Below, one piece after another: positions 44,701 to 56,349 of a stretch of DNA of 64,000 nucleotides. The translations under genes were made by a program, and so were the position numbers. The stretch comes from Rhyzopertha dominica (taxonomy: Eukaryota > Arthropoda > Insecta > Coleoptera > Bostrichidae). The stretch is taken from positions 1,364,001 through 1,428,000 of the forward strand of contig QCXZ01000137.1 of the NCBI GenBank assembly GCA_025024175.1, given 5' to 3'. Numbering within the stretch: position 1 is the stretch's first letter; each line of letters begins with the position of its first letter. The notes beneath the pieces are model-generated. The model worked only from the letters and a program-made list of their open reading frames with translations. It did not search any database and had not been told where the DNA came from.

Positions 44701-45389
44701 AGGAGGGATTTACATGAATTGACTGGATTGGTGGTTTATTATTCTATTTTAGTTCATCTTTATTCAACAGTAACAGTAAGCTTCGCCAAGATAGTATATC
44801 CAATTCCACCAAATTCTTGCTACAATTAATGAGGTGACCTATAAACGCATTATTTTAATTCAATTTATAATTTTTTGTTAATCGATTAATTTACTGTATT
44901 TAAAATTGGTCGTGCGAGACCAGCTTATTAGCTTATCTTTATCAACTTTTAATAATAAATACTCATTAGTTAATTTAAGAGTTAAGTAAATGTACGACAC
45001 TACCTTTTCAAACACAATCTATGTATAATGAGCTAGTAAGAATTGCTCAGTCCATCATTAGCATCCATTTCTGGTACAGTTGCTGTAAATAGTACTAGAA
45101 GCTTTTTGCAGTAAAAATCGTCTCATCTGGTCCCTTTATAATAAAAGATGTATTGCCAGAAAATGTAGCTAGTTTCTTTGTTGTAAGTTTGGTCTGCCAG
45201 TGGCACATTACCAGTGATGAGCACGTAGAATACGTCACTTTGAAAGCTTCTGTAGTAAATAATAGCGTAGATAACGAAAATGTTGAAATATTTAGTCCTT
45301 TAGTACTGCTCAAGACACTTGAAATGTCAATATTGTTTGTATTTTATTGTTATTTTCATTCCTTGTTAAATATCTTGAACATTGATCGC
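44701..45389. other. No gene recognised
   Basis: A 96-codon plus frame at 45153-45443 and its minus-strand mirror are open without a recognisable domain. Confidence 0.4.
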
Positions 45390-45635
45390 ATGAGTCTCTT
45401 GAAGAAGTATCACATCTACTTTATTGTCTCGGGCAACTCTTGAGAGGTAGTCGGATTTGTCCTTTGACATTCCCTCTATATTTAACTGTAGAATTCGAAG
45501 ACTGTGGTCAACATTAATGAACTGGGAGCAGCCTGTAGGCTGGGTACGTCCATTGGAGATTTCAGTTGTGCAATAACTCGGATAGGCTATCAGGCCATCA
45601 GGAAAACCAGAAAACTGTTTAGATATCATGATGAC
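45390..45635 (-). pseudogene. LINE APE-type endonuclease, N-terminal fragment
   Basis: The minus-strand frame gives FINVDHSLRILQLNIEGMSK, then DKSDYLSRVARDNKVDVILL and QETHA. The LxILQxNIEG...LxxxxxxxxVDVILLQETH pattern is the start of the apurinic endonuclease domain of LINEs (the catalytic Asn and the Glu of QETH are present). Similarity ends at about 45390, so the domain is truncated to roughly its first fifth. It is not joined to any RT fragment nearby. Confidence 0.72.
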
Positions 45636-46079
45636 TTATTAAAGTATATTATACAAGTATTATGTAATGTAGATATTAAAACACAACAAAATTTAAATAA
45701 ATTGAAAGAAATTTAACATATGAAGAAGCCAACAAAACAGGAAAGTTAGAAAATTTTCTACTCAAAGTTTATTCCAAAGTGCTTTATTTACATTTTTATT
45801 AAATGTTTATTTAACAGTTTATTTGTGTGAGTTAATGAACTGGTCTTTTAAGTTATCTATGGTGCACTTTTAATAAGAACATAATTACAATGGATATTGC
45901 ACGATAAACAAACAAACTAGCAAAGAAACGTGTTGTTGTTTTTTTTAACTCTTGGAAATGATGGGCGAATAGGCGAGCAAAATGGTATTTAACTGAAGAC
46001 GGCAACTACATTTAGTAGCACAAACATTGAAATGGCAACGTGGAGAAACTTAAAGCGTTGAATATTTACAGTTCCCAAC
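45636..46079. other. AT-rich spacer
   Basis: Nothing recognised. Confidence 0.5.
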
Positions 46080-46620
46080 AATTTGAGGCTTCCCCAGATT
46101 TAAATATATTCACACGGCAATCTGACGTAATCGTCTGCAAGAAGCTCCGTGCCCTCCGCTGATTTGATTTTATTGCCGCCGCACTTACTTAGGTTTTAAT
46201 TTAGGGCGTCGGCAATTTTGTTGTCCATTATTAAATTACCAGCCAGTTAATTGAACCATAAATAAGAAAGCTCGGGTTTGTAATTCAGTTATGCACTTAA
46301 TTTCTGCTAGCGCCCTCTGCGTTCTCGTCGACCTCTCCGTTCTCTCTTTCCGTGTGCTCCTCGACTATGTTTTCGCGTCTTTGTTTCGTAATTGGCTTGA
46401 AAACAAAAGCCGTTCGTCCTTCTGAAGGTTTCAGGAACGGGGTAGCTAACGTCAGGTAAAATAAAACTGTTAGATCTGCAAGCGAAATGTTCACGTTCGA
46501 CACTTCAAATTGCACTTGAGGAACAATGTCGACGGTACGGAAGTTAATAAGTTTAGGATTTGTTTTGAAGTTTCTCGGGGCACAGAAACCTGAGAGCAGA
46601 AAGCACAACTGCTTGGCGAT
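46080..46620. other. GC-richer unique island
   Basis: Includes GCCGCCGCACTTAC and a CpG-bearing stretch around 46300-46400. A 103-codon minus frame (46608-46297) shows Glu/Arg-rich, unstructured content with no domain. Not called as a gene. Confidence 0.3.
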
Positions 46621-48779
46621 GCACGGTACGGCTTTATAGCCATTGACCCTTTATCCTGTGGACAAAAAGCGTATACTTTTAGGCTTACACTGATCCTGAC
46701 AAACTGTTTGCATTTTATAAAGAGGATGTTCCAGTAATACCTTTTACGAAGGAAGAAATGGGTAGAATTACAGGATTGTGTTCCATTCAACAATTTTGGA
46801 GAGAAATCTGTACATTAAGTCACTTAAATTTTTACGTTATTTTTGTAATAATTGTGTTTAAATTTTCATAGTGAAGGTCTATAGAAATATAGCTCCCCTA
46901 CCTTTTAGACAAATAAGTCAATTGCTTTAAAACTTTTCCTAATTTTATTTAAAATAAAATAACATTTTTTTATCTAAACGCAGGAAAAAAAGTGACATTG
47001 CGGTATGGACATTCTCAAAAATAATTTTATAGGATATATGTAACAATGGCCTTAATATTAAATATGATTTGTTGTTCCAGCCTTACAAATATCTAAAAAG
47101 GAAGCAGTGGCATAATTAGTATTTACAAAGCAATAGAAGCTAGTAGTCAACTATTTCAAAATAATTAGGTAACTTTATTGACATAATTGTTTATAATACT
47201 TTCGAAAATACTGGTGACAATAGACAGATATCCTGATATATGCATTTACTAAAATGGTAAGCAGACTAACTATTTATTTTATCATAATGACGTTCAGCAT
47301 TTCAACGCTTAGACCAAAAACATCTGGAGATCTGCAATTTTTTTACCTGCAATGATACCACGCACTTAAATCCAAGATATTTTTGTAAATAGAAATAATC
47401 GCTACCACATTTATAATTACTGTCACAATTATTACACAAAAAAATCAGCCCACAGAATGAGGAATTATGCTTATAATATTTTCCGATGCATCAATGGAAT
47501 ATTAATTAAAGTCAAAGTCGGTAATATCAAGATTTTTAGTACTTCGCTTATTTTTAGAATTTATAACAGTCCTCGTAGATTTTACAGAATTTTAGAACGA
47601 CTTCCATTATAGCTTTGAAATACACCTGTTTGTATTGTTGAAGTTTTTCTTTTATAAATTTAATTTCAAGCATAAACCTATGAACAGGTTTAAACTTTTT
47701 AGAGTGGATCGTTTTGGCTGGAAAAGAATGAAGAAGATATAATATTCAAAGATGTTAGTAAAAATGTAAAAATGCAGTACAGATCAAGTTCGTAGTTTTC
47801 AATTACAAAACTCCAGTTGATAAAAGCTAAATATTGATAGAAACAAAAGCTTCCCATCTATCTGGTATTTAATTATTATAAAATCATCATCATTAACGGT
47901 ACTGATTATATAGCAGCAGAGGCTTTTCCCAGAATATGAGATTTTGGTGGGTCTTTTTTTGAAAAAGAAACTTTTTAACTTTGATTCCCTTCGATAAACG
48001 ATCAGCATTAATTAAATTGAAATATATTGGTGTTAACAGTAACTTTACGATACATAAATTTAGCCTTAATAACGCCCTCANTATTAATTTCTTCATAAGA
48101 AAATACATTGTAAAGATGTTGTAATAGAGCTTCTCCTTTAGTGGTCAAATCCAGATTTCCTTTAAAGGAACAATCTTGATAGAGCCTTTAACATTGCCTG
48201 TGATATGTGGATTTCTTTTTCTTATAAACATTTCTTTAAATTCTTTTGAATTATCCGATGTTGTTTCAATGTTTCCGCAAGAACGAATGAAGATTGCAAA
48301 AGCATTTTTGGATTCAGAGGACGTAGTTCTGCAAATTGGCCTCGACAATCCCTCATCTAAAATGATATGCTCTTGGCCATCATTGGGGCATCTAAAGACA
48401 TATTTCTTGCACAACCACGTTGTTTTTTTTATGCGAACACCTCGGATCTATACTCATGTGTTCCAGATGGAAATATTTTGCACATAGAACACAATTTTGG
48501 GTCCTGAGACTTATCAAAACAATTTGTACTTATCGCTAGCCAGTCCACTATCGAGTTAATACAAGAAAAATCCTCAATTATTCAGAACGTTAAAAGGTTA
48601 CAAGTTTTCCTTTTTTAACACAAAAAAAACAGTGAAGTAGATATCATTAAAGACGTAATATGCGGCCCTGTTCTGTAGTTGGATATTACTTGCACTGCTT
48701 TGATGACAGCAGCTTGAAACCACTAGGGAATCCTCTCCTCCGTAAAACCATTATGCATTTCCATTCTTCTGATCTGGTA
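46621..48779. other. AT-rich, no secure gene
   Basis: A minus frame at 48414-48145 (89 codons, beginning MCKKYVFRCPNDGQEHIILD) has protein-like composition but no family I recognise. It may be a transposon remnant. Everything else is AT-rich without motifs. Confidence 0.35.
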
Positions 48780-49130
48780 AGCCGAAGCAATCCCACGAGC
48801 TGTCGAGGCTTATGCAAATAAATAGAGTAAGAACTGCACGTCTCCACGCAACAGGTGCCGCGAACGATTCCGCGGCCAGCCGAAGGTGGATAAATGGGAC
48901 CCGCGACAGCAACCCGGCTATAAACAAGGTGCTCCGAAATTGTTTCGGGGGTGGATGAAAAACGAATTGGCGTGGTGGGAAATTTGTCGAATTCGATAAT
49001 CCGCGGCTGAGCTCCTGCTGACTGGGTGTTAATATCACGTTCGAGCGGCGCCTCCGCCAAAAAATGCACAGTAATCAAGCGTTTGGCAGTTAATTACGTT
49101 TGCGCCCCGCCTTAGTTCGCGTGCTGCATT
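48780..49130. other. GC-rich unique island
   Basis: CpG-rich sequence (CGCGAACGATTCCGCGGCC-type words). Two overlapping minus-strand frames are open together, which points to noncoding GC-rich DNA and not a gene. Confidence 0.3.
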
Positions 49131-49789
49131 GCAGCGCGTCTAAATGAAAACATAAATTTAACACGTATTTGTTTTATAGTCCGAAACTTGTTTCATACCT
49201 CGGTGAGCACGAGGAATGACTGGCAGTCGACGTTGTTTCATTTTCTTGCGAGAGGAGGTGTAATTTGGTACTTCCTACGTCGCTGTGAAACAATATGCCG
49301 GGGGTTGGTGGGTTGGGGGGGGGGATTGCGAGGGTTTCGTTCAAATTGGTGTATATTAAAGTATCTCGCAGATGAGAAGAACCTTTTTTTAATTGGATAA
49401 GAACGCTCAAGATAATGTCTAGCTTTCTAATATGATTTAAAAGACACTGTAAGAGTCATTCTTTCCTGGATCTTTCCCTCAAAACGTCGATGGGTGGTTA
49501 ATACTGTTTAAATTTAGCAAACAAGTCTGTGACAAAGAACATCGATGAAAAATTCTTGTAAACAACGCCATAGGTTCCTGAAGCCGCAAAGTGTAACTAA
49601 GGTGATGGATGTGGGTTACCCGGCGAGTGTTTAGATACGATAACGGTCCTTTGTACTTATTGTTGTTGTATTTTATTCTTCTCTACTTACAGACACAGTC
49701 TGTTTATTAGTGGAGGTATCCTACCTATACTGAATGACATAGAAAATCCAAACACTGCAATATTTATCCAAAGCTAATGAAATGATGAC
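49131..49789. other. No gene recognised
   Basis: Mixed sequence with a G-run at about 49310-49323. No supported feature. Confidence 0.45.
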
Positions 49790-49945
49790 GATTTCGAATT
49801 AACGGAGGAAAAACTAAAGATTTCACGTTTCCTCATGTACACAAATCACAAGGATTAGGTCACAGGACCTTGCTGGCCAGGCAACTGGTCTTCCACTTAC
49901 AATTCAGTAGTCGTCATAAGCGGTATCAGGAAAGTGATGAATATT
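49790..49945 (-). pseudogene. IS630-like transposase fragment (third catalytic region)
   Basis: Minus-strand translation reads VSGRPVAWPARSCDLILVIC then VHEE. It corresponds to the GRGGPVAWPARSPDLNPLDF block of the insect IS630/mariner-like family seen at 24.7 and 51 kb. The final acidic residue position is changed. Short but characteristic. Confidence 0.5.
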
Positions 49946-50329
49946 TATTCCATCAAAAAACAAAATGTGGAAAAAATGTGAAATTTGATTGTAGCCCAGT
50001 TAGTTTCTGCAAATTTTAAGATGTCGTTCGATGTCCAGTCTTCTTCATTGTTTGCTGGTATCTGAGTATCAAATCTAATTCTACTTTTCCTGAACCTTTT
50101 CCAGTATCATAAAAATTTTCTCAACTTGATAATATAAAAAACTCTGTAACCGTACTTGCGAACGTGATAATGCACTAGTCACAGATGATTTGTATCATCT
50201 TTCTATAGTATGCCATTTTATATTGCCTTCTAAACTGTCTTATTTATTTACATCTAAATTTTAAGGTTTAAAAGGCCCAATTACCTTGCTGTGTATGAAA
50301 AGATGCATGTAATATTTTATAATGTACTA

Positions 50330-50925
50330 CTTATTTAACTTATTTAAATTAGTTAGAAATTATAAACCTAAGTATCTTAATTTGTTTAGCCGTTAAATTC
50401 TTCCTACTGATTATAAACAGTTTATACAAATTTGTACTTTACGTAAGGATCAAATGCAAGATGATTCTTATCATGACTATCTGAATAAAATCCAAAACAA
50501 TTTATTCAATTTCTGGAGCTCTGTTAAGTCCAAGAGAGGTTTTTGACGATATCCTAGTGTAATACATTATGTCTCCAAAAGACTCACTAACAATGATACA
50601 ACAATCGATGCATACTACTATAAATTATGTTAGCTATTCTAATTTCAACATTAATCCTTTTCGCTTGATCGTGTACCTTAAACCTTTTAAAAGAAAAAGA
50701 ACTGGATTTGGCTTGATTCCAGAATTTATTGCTAAAAACTGTGGATTTGCTTTTACATATACCTAATCTCTTATTAAAAATCTCGTATTTCCTTTCAGCA
50801 TTTAAAAAAAGCACTTGTCCTCCCATTTTTAAAGGAGATCCGCCACAGGTAATAAATAATTATAGGCCCATATGTATTATTTGTAATTTTTCAATTTTAC
50901 AAAATGATGTTTCACGAATGATAAT
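50330..50925 (+). pseudogene. LINE fragment: linker and N-terminal RT
   Basis: Shifting plus frames give LRKDQMQDDSYHDYLNKIQN, FWSSVKSKRGF, YVSKRLTNNDTTIDAYYYKL, then PEFIAKNCGFAFTYTLS, FKKSTCPPIFKGDPPQVINN, and YRPICIICNFSILQ. The FWSxVKSKRG and IPEFIAKNC...YRPIxIxxNFS blocks belong to the endonuclease-RT linker and RT start of jockey-like LINEs. It lacks the palm motifs. It could be a 5' companion of the family at 17 and 40 kb (shared SNF...YRPI style), but no overlap allows a test here. Confidence 0.7.
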
Positions 50926-50984
50926 GGCCCTGACGAAATTAAAAATGCAACCCAAAATACATTTGCAGAGGTAACATTGCTAAC

Positions 50985-51545
50985 TGTTCATGCTCAAATT
51001 GTCGCCCTCCGCTGTTTTCACAAGCTTGAATTCGTGCCCAAATCGATATTTTGACATGCATTAACATTTCTGGAGTGATGGATCTACATGCTTAAATATT
51101 TTATTTTCTAAACTTCTACACTTTCAATTGGTGTTTGGTATACATGCTCTTTTACCATTCCCCACAGAAAAAAATCCAAAGGAGTAAGGTCCGGACTTCT
51201 CGGTGGGCAAGGATTAATTGAACCTCTTCCCATCCATCGCTTAGGCAAAACCAAATCAAGATGATTTCGCACTATTCTATGATAATGCGCAGCTGCCCTA
51301 TCTTGTTGGAACCATAGATCTTGTCTTACTTGTAAATTTACATTTTGGAGAAGTACCGGTAAAATGTTTCTTAAAAATTTAGATAAGTATTGCCGTTTAA
51401 ACTATCGCGAAAAAATAAGGCCCAACAATTTGATTCCCCAATATTCCGCACCAGATATTCGTCGAGTAGATAGCTTGAAAATGTTCTCGGCTCCAACGTG
51501 GATTTTGAATTTGAGTGGTCTACTATTGAATAGAGTTAACTTTTG
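50985..51545 (-). pseudogene. IS630-like transposase, catalytic half
   Basis: Reading leftward: STNIWCGILGNQIVGPYFF (in frame pieces), YLSKFLRNILPVLLQNVNLQ, VRQDLWFQQDRAAAHYHRIV (second catalytic Asp), LPKRWMGRGSINPCPPRSPD, LTPLDFFLWGMVKEHVYQTP (third acidic residue as Asp). It then continues in a shifted frame through the C-terminal helices. The N-terminal DNA-binding half is absent. It complements the N-terminal-only copy at 24.7 kb. Several frameshifts are present. Confidence 0.75.
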
Positions 51546-53948
51546 TAACTCTGGAGACAAGGTGAATTCTTGCATTTATTTCGCTTGTTTTTATGTGATA
51601 TTTTCTCTGACACGCTAAAAGCCATATTTTCTAAGAGCTAAGCTAGTTATAGCTAATTAGTTCATATTGCATATGTTCTGAAAGTAAATTTAATAGTTCG
51701 TCATTACCATAGAATTTTATTTACACAATTTTACCCCATAAACAAAAGTATGCTTTGGGGGATTGAAATACTTTTATACAAATCACTAAATAAAATGAAA
51801 TCCGCAATATTGTAAACACGCAATTTTTTAAATTCAATATACAACAATTTTTAAAAATATCTAAAGGGAAATTTGTAAAAAGTTATGTAATACCTAAACT
51901 AAAAACGGTTTGTATTTCAAGAGACGACAGAGCAAGCTTGACCTTTACAGAATAATTTCGTAAAGCGATGCCACATTTTCGACTCGGTTAACAGTCGAGA
52001 GCGCCATACGAATCCGGTACCTTTCACCTTCAAACCACGGCAAATTGTAAGTGGCCTCATCGTATGGCACGAACCGCGCAACACAAAAACCCGGCTTCGA
52101 AGAGAGGATGGATGTTTTTCATTTGGATTACCACCGCACCCGCGTAAAATAAAATTCAGGCTTTTTGTGGTAAAACTGCGCGATATGTCGTGATGTATGT
52201 GGCAATTTTCAGCGTGTAAACAGGTCTGCGTGCATTGGGGGTGGATAAGTGGTAGTTTTGGGGTAATGTTGTTTGAATGTAGGTTCTCAAAACGTCTAAC
52301 ATTCATTTTTATGTGTGAAAAATGTCAAGAAATAATGTCAAGCTTGTGGGACAAGGCCTCGTTCGTTCCCTGTTAAAGGAAAGAGGATAATAATAGGAAT
52401 CGTTATATTTTGCAGTATAAAGCAAAATTTATATTCTTCTTTGCAAGAAGACGATCATTTAAGCCTTTATGCTTGTTTCGAACATTACTGTTTTACTATT
52501 ACGCCTTTTATAAAGGTACTTTATGCCTTTTTCCTTGGCAAAAATATACAGTAAGTACCGGGACTGCAAAGAATAAACATTTTTTGCATGTCCAACAAAT
52601 CTGCGACTAAACTTCATTATTCCGACTCACTGAAAAAATAAAACTGGTGCAACTTCGTAATTCAACTCCTTTAATTAGCCTTTCATCTTTGAATGACGTT
52701 ATGCAGATTACACTAATTAAGAGGTACGTTGCGGAACGTCCAATAAGAAACTGTCAAGTGCATTTTCTTGATTAAAAACCAACTTGGACAGTGGTAGAAT
52801 GAATCCGTGAATATAAATCCGAATGCAAATTCTGCTCGTAATACTTTTACTCTTTATCCACTGCTTGCTGAACCTGATACCACCGTTTGCGTGTTAGCCA
52901 GCTTTGTCTTTAATGCCTTGTGTTTAGTGCCATTCTAACTGGAAATTATACCGACAGAGCTGATAAGATAAAAATTGTAGGCCAGTCCATTGTTAATAAT
53001 GGTAATTTCGTGCTAATTGTAAGAAATACTGCCTTTTTTCACGTCATCCGACATATACCCTANGACGACCGTCATAGTCAGTGTAAAAAAATGAGGACGC
53101 TTTTTTATAGTGCGTTATACGCAATCACGTGGGATTTGCTTATCTTAAAAACTAAACTATTACTGTAAAGTAGGTTTTTTATGACTGTTTGTATTACTTT
53201 ACGACAAATGAAGCCTGATGGATAAATATCACATTTTCTGCCGTATCTGCAGTCTTCCGCCTCCAACTCACGTGTATTTTAATTTGCCGGAAAACTTTTC
53301 TGCTGGTAAGGAAGTAAGCTTACATAAGTACATATTATTCCATGCTTTGTGATACAAAACATTAATTGAAATTTTTTTATTCACGATTTTAGTTTCTAAA
53401 GGTAAAGTATGCAGGTGCTACCTTGTGACAAACAAAGTGTTCCCCGAAAATGACTGTATATATTCAGTGACAGTTATCCCTAATTTCGCCGAAAACGTTA
53501 GAAATGCAGGTGCACCAAATATTTGATTAGTCCATTGTTTTTAAAGATCCAGCACGGGTAAAGATTACAATATAACATAACTACACACGTACCCTTCAGC
53601 CTTCTGGGGCCTATCTTGGATCTATGAAAAAAGAGTGGGGAAAGGTTTTAAATTAGAAGAAGTATTAAGTTTTTTATGTAGGCACATTATAACAGGTGGA
53701 AATACAAGTAGATTCAATTAACATCTTAGCAAAACACAATGTCAAGCCACACAGAATGCAAAGGCGAGAAAAAAATGGATGTACCTCCCGAAAAAAGCAG
53801 ACCTGTTAATGATTTTCTTAACAGTTTTAGTTGTGAACTCTAAAGGAGCTTACTTTTCAGGACTATTCCTTATAAACATCGAAATTATTATGAACATGCA
53901 TTCCAGAATTGGATTTTTTCTTATTCTCACTAAAAGTATCCTTATATA
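51546..53948. other. No gene recognised; GC-richer part at 51950-52210
   Basis: AT-rich apart from a short CpG-bearing island. A 129-codon minus frame across the island (52306-51917) has no domain. One unresolved base at 53063. Confidence 0.4.
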
Positions 53949-53952
53949 TATA

Positions 53953-54002
53953 ATAATGCAACTTTCTTACCGTTTTTACAACACTGCAATACTATTTATC
54001 TT
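53953..54002 (+). repeat. Left inverted repeat of DDE_3 copy 3
   Basis: AATGCAACTTTCTTACCGTT... pairs with the reverse complement of 55100-55149. Confidence 0.7.
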
Positions 54003-54607
54003 TCATTTACAGGCACAGTTGGAACGGCACGCGACCCCTCATAAATCAAACCCTCTCTTTGTGATTTTGCGAATTTCCATTGCCGGCTTTAAGACGTTTT
54101 AAAACTCGTTTTTGGTTTGCGTAGTGTATATTAGTCTAAGTAGTTTTTAATCATTCGGTTAATAAGAGATTTTACATAGAGCGCTTTCATCTACGTCTCA
54201 AATTAATTGTACGTAGTTTTAGACGAGTAGCAACATTATTTTGCACAAGCAAAGTATGTCTAATTATAATGAACTACATGCACATCTGAGCATTTTTTAA
54301 TATGCAGAGAAAAATCTCACACTCCTAAATATTTTTATTTTTAACTTTCCTGTAATATTTATATTCTGTGAATATGTTGAATGCTGTGCTAGCCGAAAAT
54401 TATTAACAATACATTTTAATATTTTTACAATCTTTTAACTATTGGAAACATGCGGTGAACGGTTAACATAACTAAATACTTAAAAAAGAAAATAATAAGG
54501 ATATATATTTTTTATCTAAAGCTCTAAATACAAAAAATAATTTCATACATGTATTATATTTTTACTAAAAAGTCTAACAAGTTTACACCGACATAACCTA
54601 AATATAT

Positions 54608-55080
54608 TAATTATTATCATTATCACTACTGCCAAATTCTGAATCACTGCTAGCATCATCATTAACATGTATTATAAAATTTTAAAAATTTGGGGATACA
54701 TAGCTATTTTCAATTTCAATAACATGCTTAATACAGCTTTTCCACAGTTCTTTCGTTATACTACTTACCTCTCTACGCACTAAATCTACAACTCCCGAAC
54801 TTAAACGCGGATATGTATTGTTTCCTCGTATTCCTTTTTTTAAGCGTACTCCACACTAATTCAATTGGGTTTAGGATGCAACAATAAAGTGGCAAATGCA
54901 CAACTTTATGTCCACGTCCTTTCGCTAGTTCATCAACTCGATATTGTTTAGGTATGTTGAGATTTTTTATTATTGCCAACAGATCTTTTTTGGTAACTTT
55001 GGTAGCCCTCGCAGTAACTGCTGCTGAAACCACGTTTCAAAAAGTGCAGAGTCCATGTCGCAATGGTAGTCAACAGAACA
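54608..55080 (-). pseudogene. DDE_3 family transposase with the second-Asp segment deleted (copy 3)
   Basis: Reading leftward: YHCDMDSALFETWFQQQLLR, then LP. The DNASYH box that should follow is missing. Sequence resumes with KKDLLAIIKNLNIPKQYRVD and GRGHKVVHLPLYCCILNPIE (catalytic Glu), then LVWSTLKK. After a frameshift come VVDLVRREVSSITKELWKSC and IKHVIEIENS, and a serine/acidic tail with SDSEFGSSDNDNN before a stop at 54610-54608. The lack of the second catalytic residue makes it inactive. Confidence 0.72.
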
Positions 55081-55099
55081 ATTTTAGATCTGTTTCGCT

Positions 55100-55149
55100 G
55101 ACAGATAAATATTATTGCAGGGTTGTAATAACGGTAAGAGAGTTGCATT
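55100..55149 (-). repeat. Right inverted repeat of DDE_3 copy 3
   Basis: 45 of 50 positions match the left repeat in reverse complement. Confidence 0.7.
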
Positions 55150-55155
55150 ACTATA

Positions 55156-56349
55156 CCTATTTTATTGGTATGATGTTAGAGTTTTTGTAGCAGTTTAATG
55201 AAATTAAATCAATTATTTTGTACAAATAATATATGTATAACAACACAAAGGCAACCCTGCACCTTCTGAAGTATATACTATTGATCCAGAAAGACTATTT
55301 TTATGTTAGTTAAAATGTGAGATCTACCGCATGTAGAAACGTTAAATGGAGTTTTCTACACCAATAAACTCATGCTGTTATTAGATCTTTGATCAGTGCT
55401 ATAAAACTAGCTCATGTGAATGAGATGACCTTCATCCAATCAATACCATAAACCACCAAAAACCCCACGTATCCCATGTTCGTCGCAGGAATATGCCCGC
55501 CCGTATGTTCTCGGTGTGATTTAGGGAGCACGTTAACACATATATAAAGCGAACAAAATCGTCCCTGACAAGTTTGCCATTGCTGATTTACACAGCGCGT
55601 ACTTTTTCACCGAAGTTGAATTAATCATCATTTGGTGTGCGAACGGGCCAACACTGACAATCGGAACAAAGGCATTTCAGTTGGTTAAGCGCGACGGCCC
55701 GGACACAATGCCGCAGATTAATCAAACCTTCCACTATTTATAACACTTGTTTAATCCGTGGTAAACAAAGGAAACAGCCCTATGAATCACGATCAGGTCA
55801 AATATTGCTAGTAATTATAATAAAACGATGCAAGTTCAAGTGACAACATGCTGACTCAAAAGATAATGGTATTGCAACACATCATTTTCCGAGCTTTTTC
55901 CCATATAAAACCATAAACAAATGGTAGAAATTGATTCTTCGTGAAGTTTTCCTTTGTTATTGAAAATACACTAGATTTGACCAACAAACTTTAAAATGTC
56001 AAAATTTAATTTAATTTCTCTTCTCACGCTAAATTCTGGTACCGTTGCGTAGATGATGATAATCAGATTTCCTTTATAGATTTATTAATTCCACGTAACC
56101 AACTTTTTTCTTACCTTTTTTCGTTTTTTTAATCAACTTGTACATACAATATATCATTTCTTATTTTGTGTTACACTCTCATTTATGGAAAATATGGACG
56201 TTTTTCATTCACTTGTTAACACGTCTTTTAAAATACCTTCTTCACTGAATATTTTCGAAGTAATCTCCAGATTACTTAGTAGTTAATTAGCAGAAAACTC
56301 TACTTTAAATAATTGACAAATTTTTTTTAGTACCACTAATTTTGATGAA
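55156..56349. other. No gene recognised; GC-richer island at 55430-55760
   Basis: A CpG-bearing segment (GCGCGACGGCCCGG) with TTAATC words lies at 55.4-55.8 kb. The flanks are AT-rich. Confidence 0.4.

Larger units (their letters stand above)
53949..55155 (-). mobile_element. DDE_3 transposon copy 3 bounded by a 50-bp inverted repeat
   Basis: Bases 53953-54002 and 55100-55149 form an inverted repeat of 50 positions with 5 mismatches (AATGCAACT-TCTTACCGTT...TATTTATCT-TC). They enclose the transposase remnant at 54608-55080. Total length of about 1.2 kb fits a deleted member. Whether these are the true TIRs of the family is not proven, because copies 1 and 2 do not share them. Confidence 0.5.

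Noticed and set aside
45095..45443. 96-codon plus and 72-codon minus frames
   Set aside because: Mirror frames with no recognisable domain. They adjoin a LINE endonuclease fragment but do not continue it.
46297..46608. 103-codon minus-strand frame ending in a Glu-rich tail
   Set aside because: No domain, another minus-strand frame overlaps it, and no splice signals fit.
48145..48414. 89-codon minus-strand frame beginning MCKKYVFRCPNDGQEH
   Set aside because: Protein-like but unassignable. Cys content suggests a zinc-binding or transposon remnant, but no pattern is complete.
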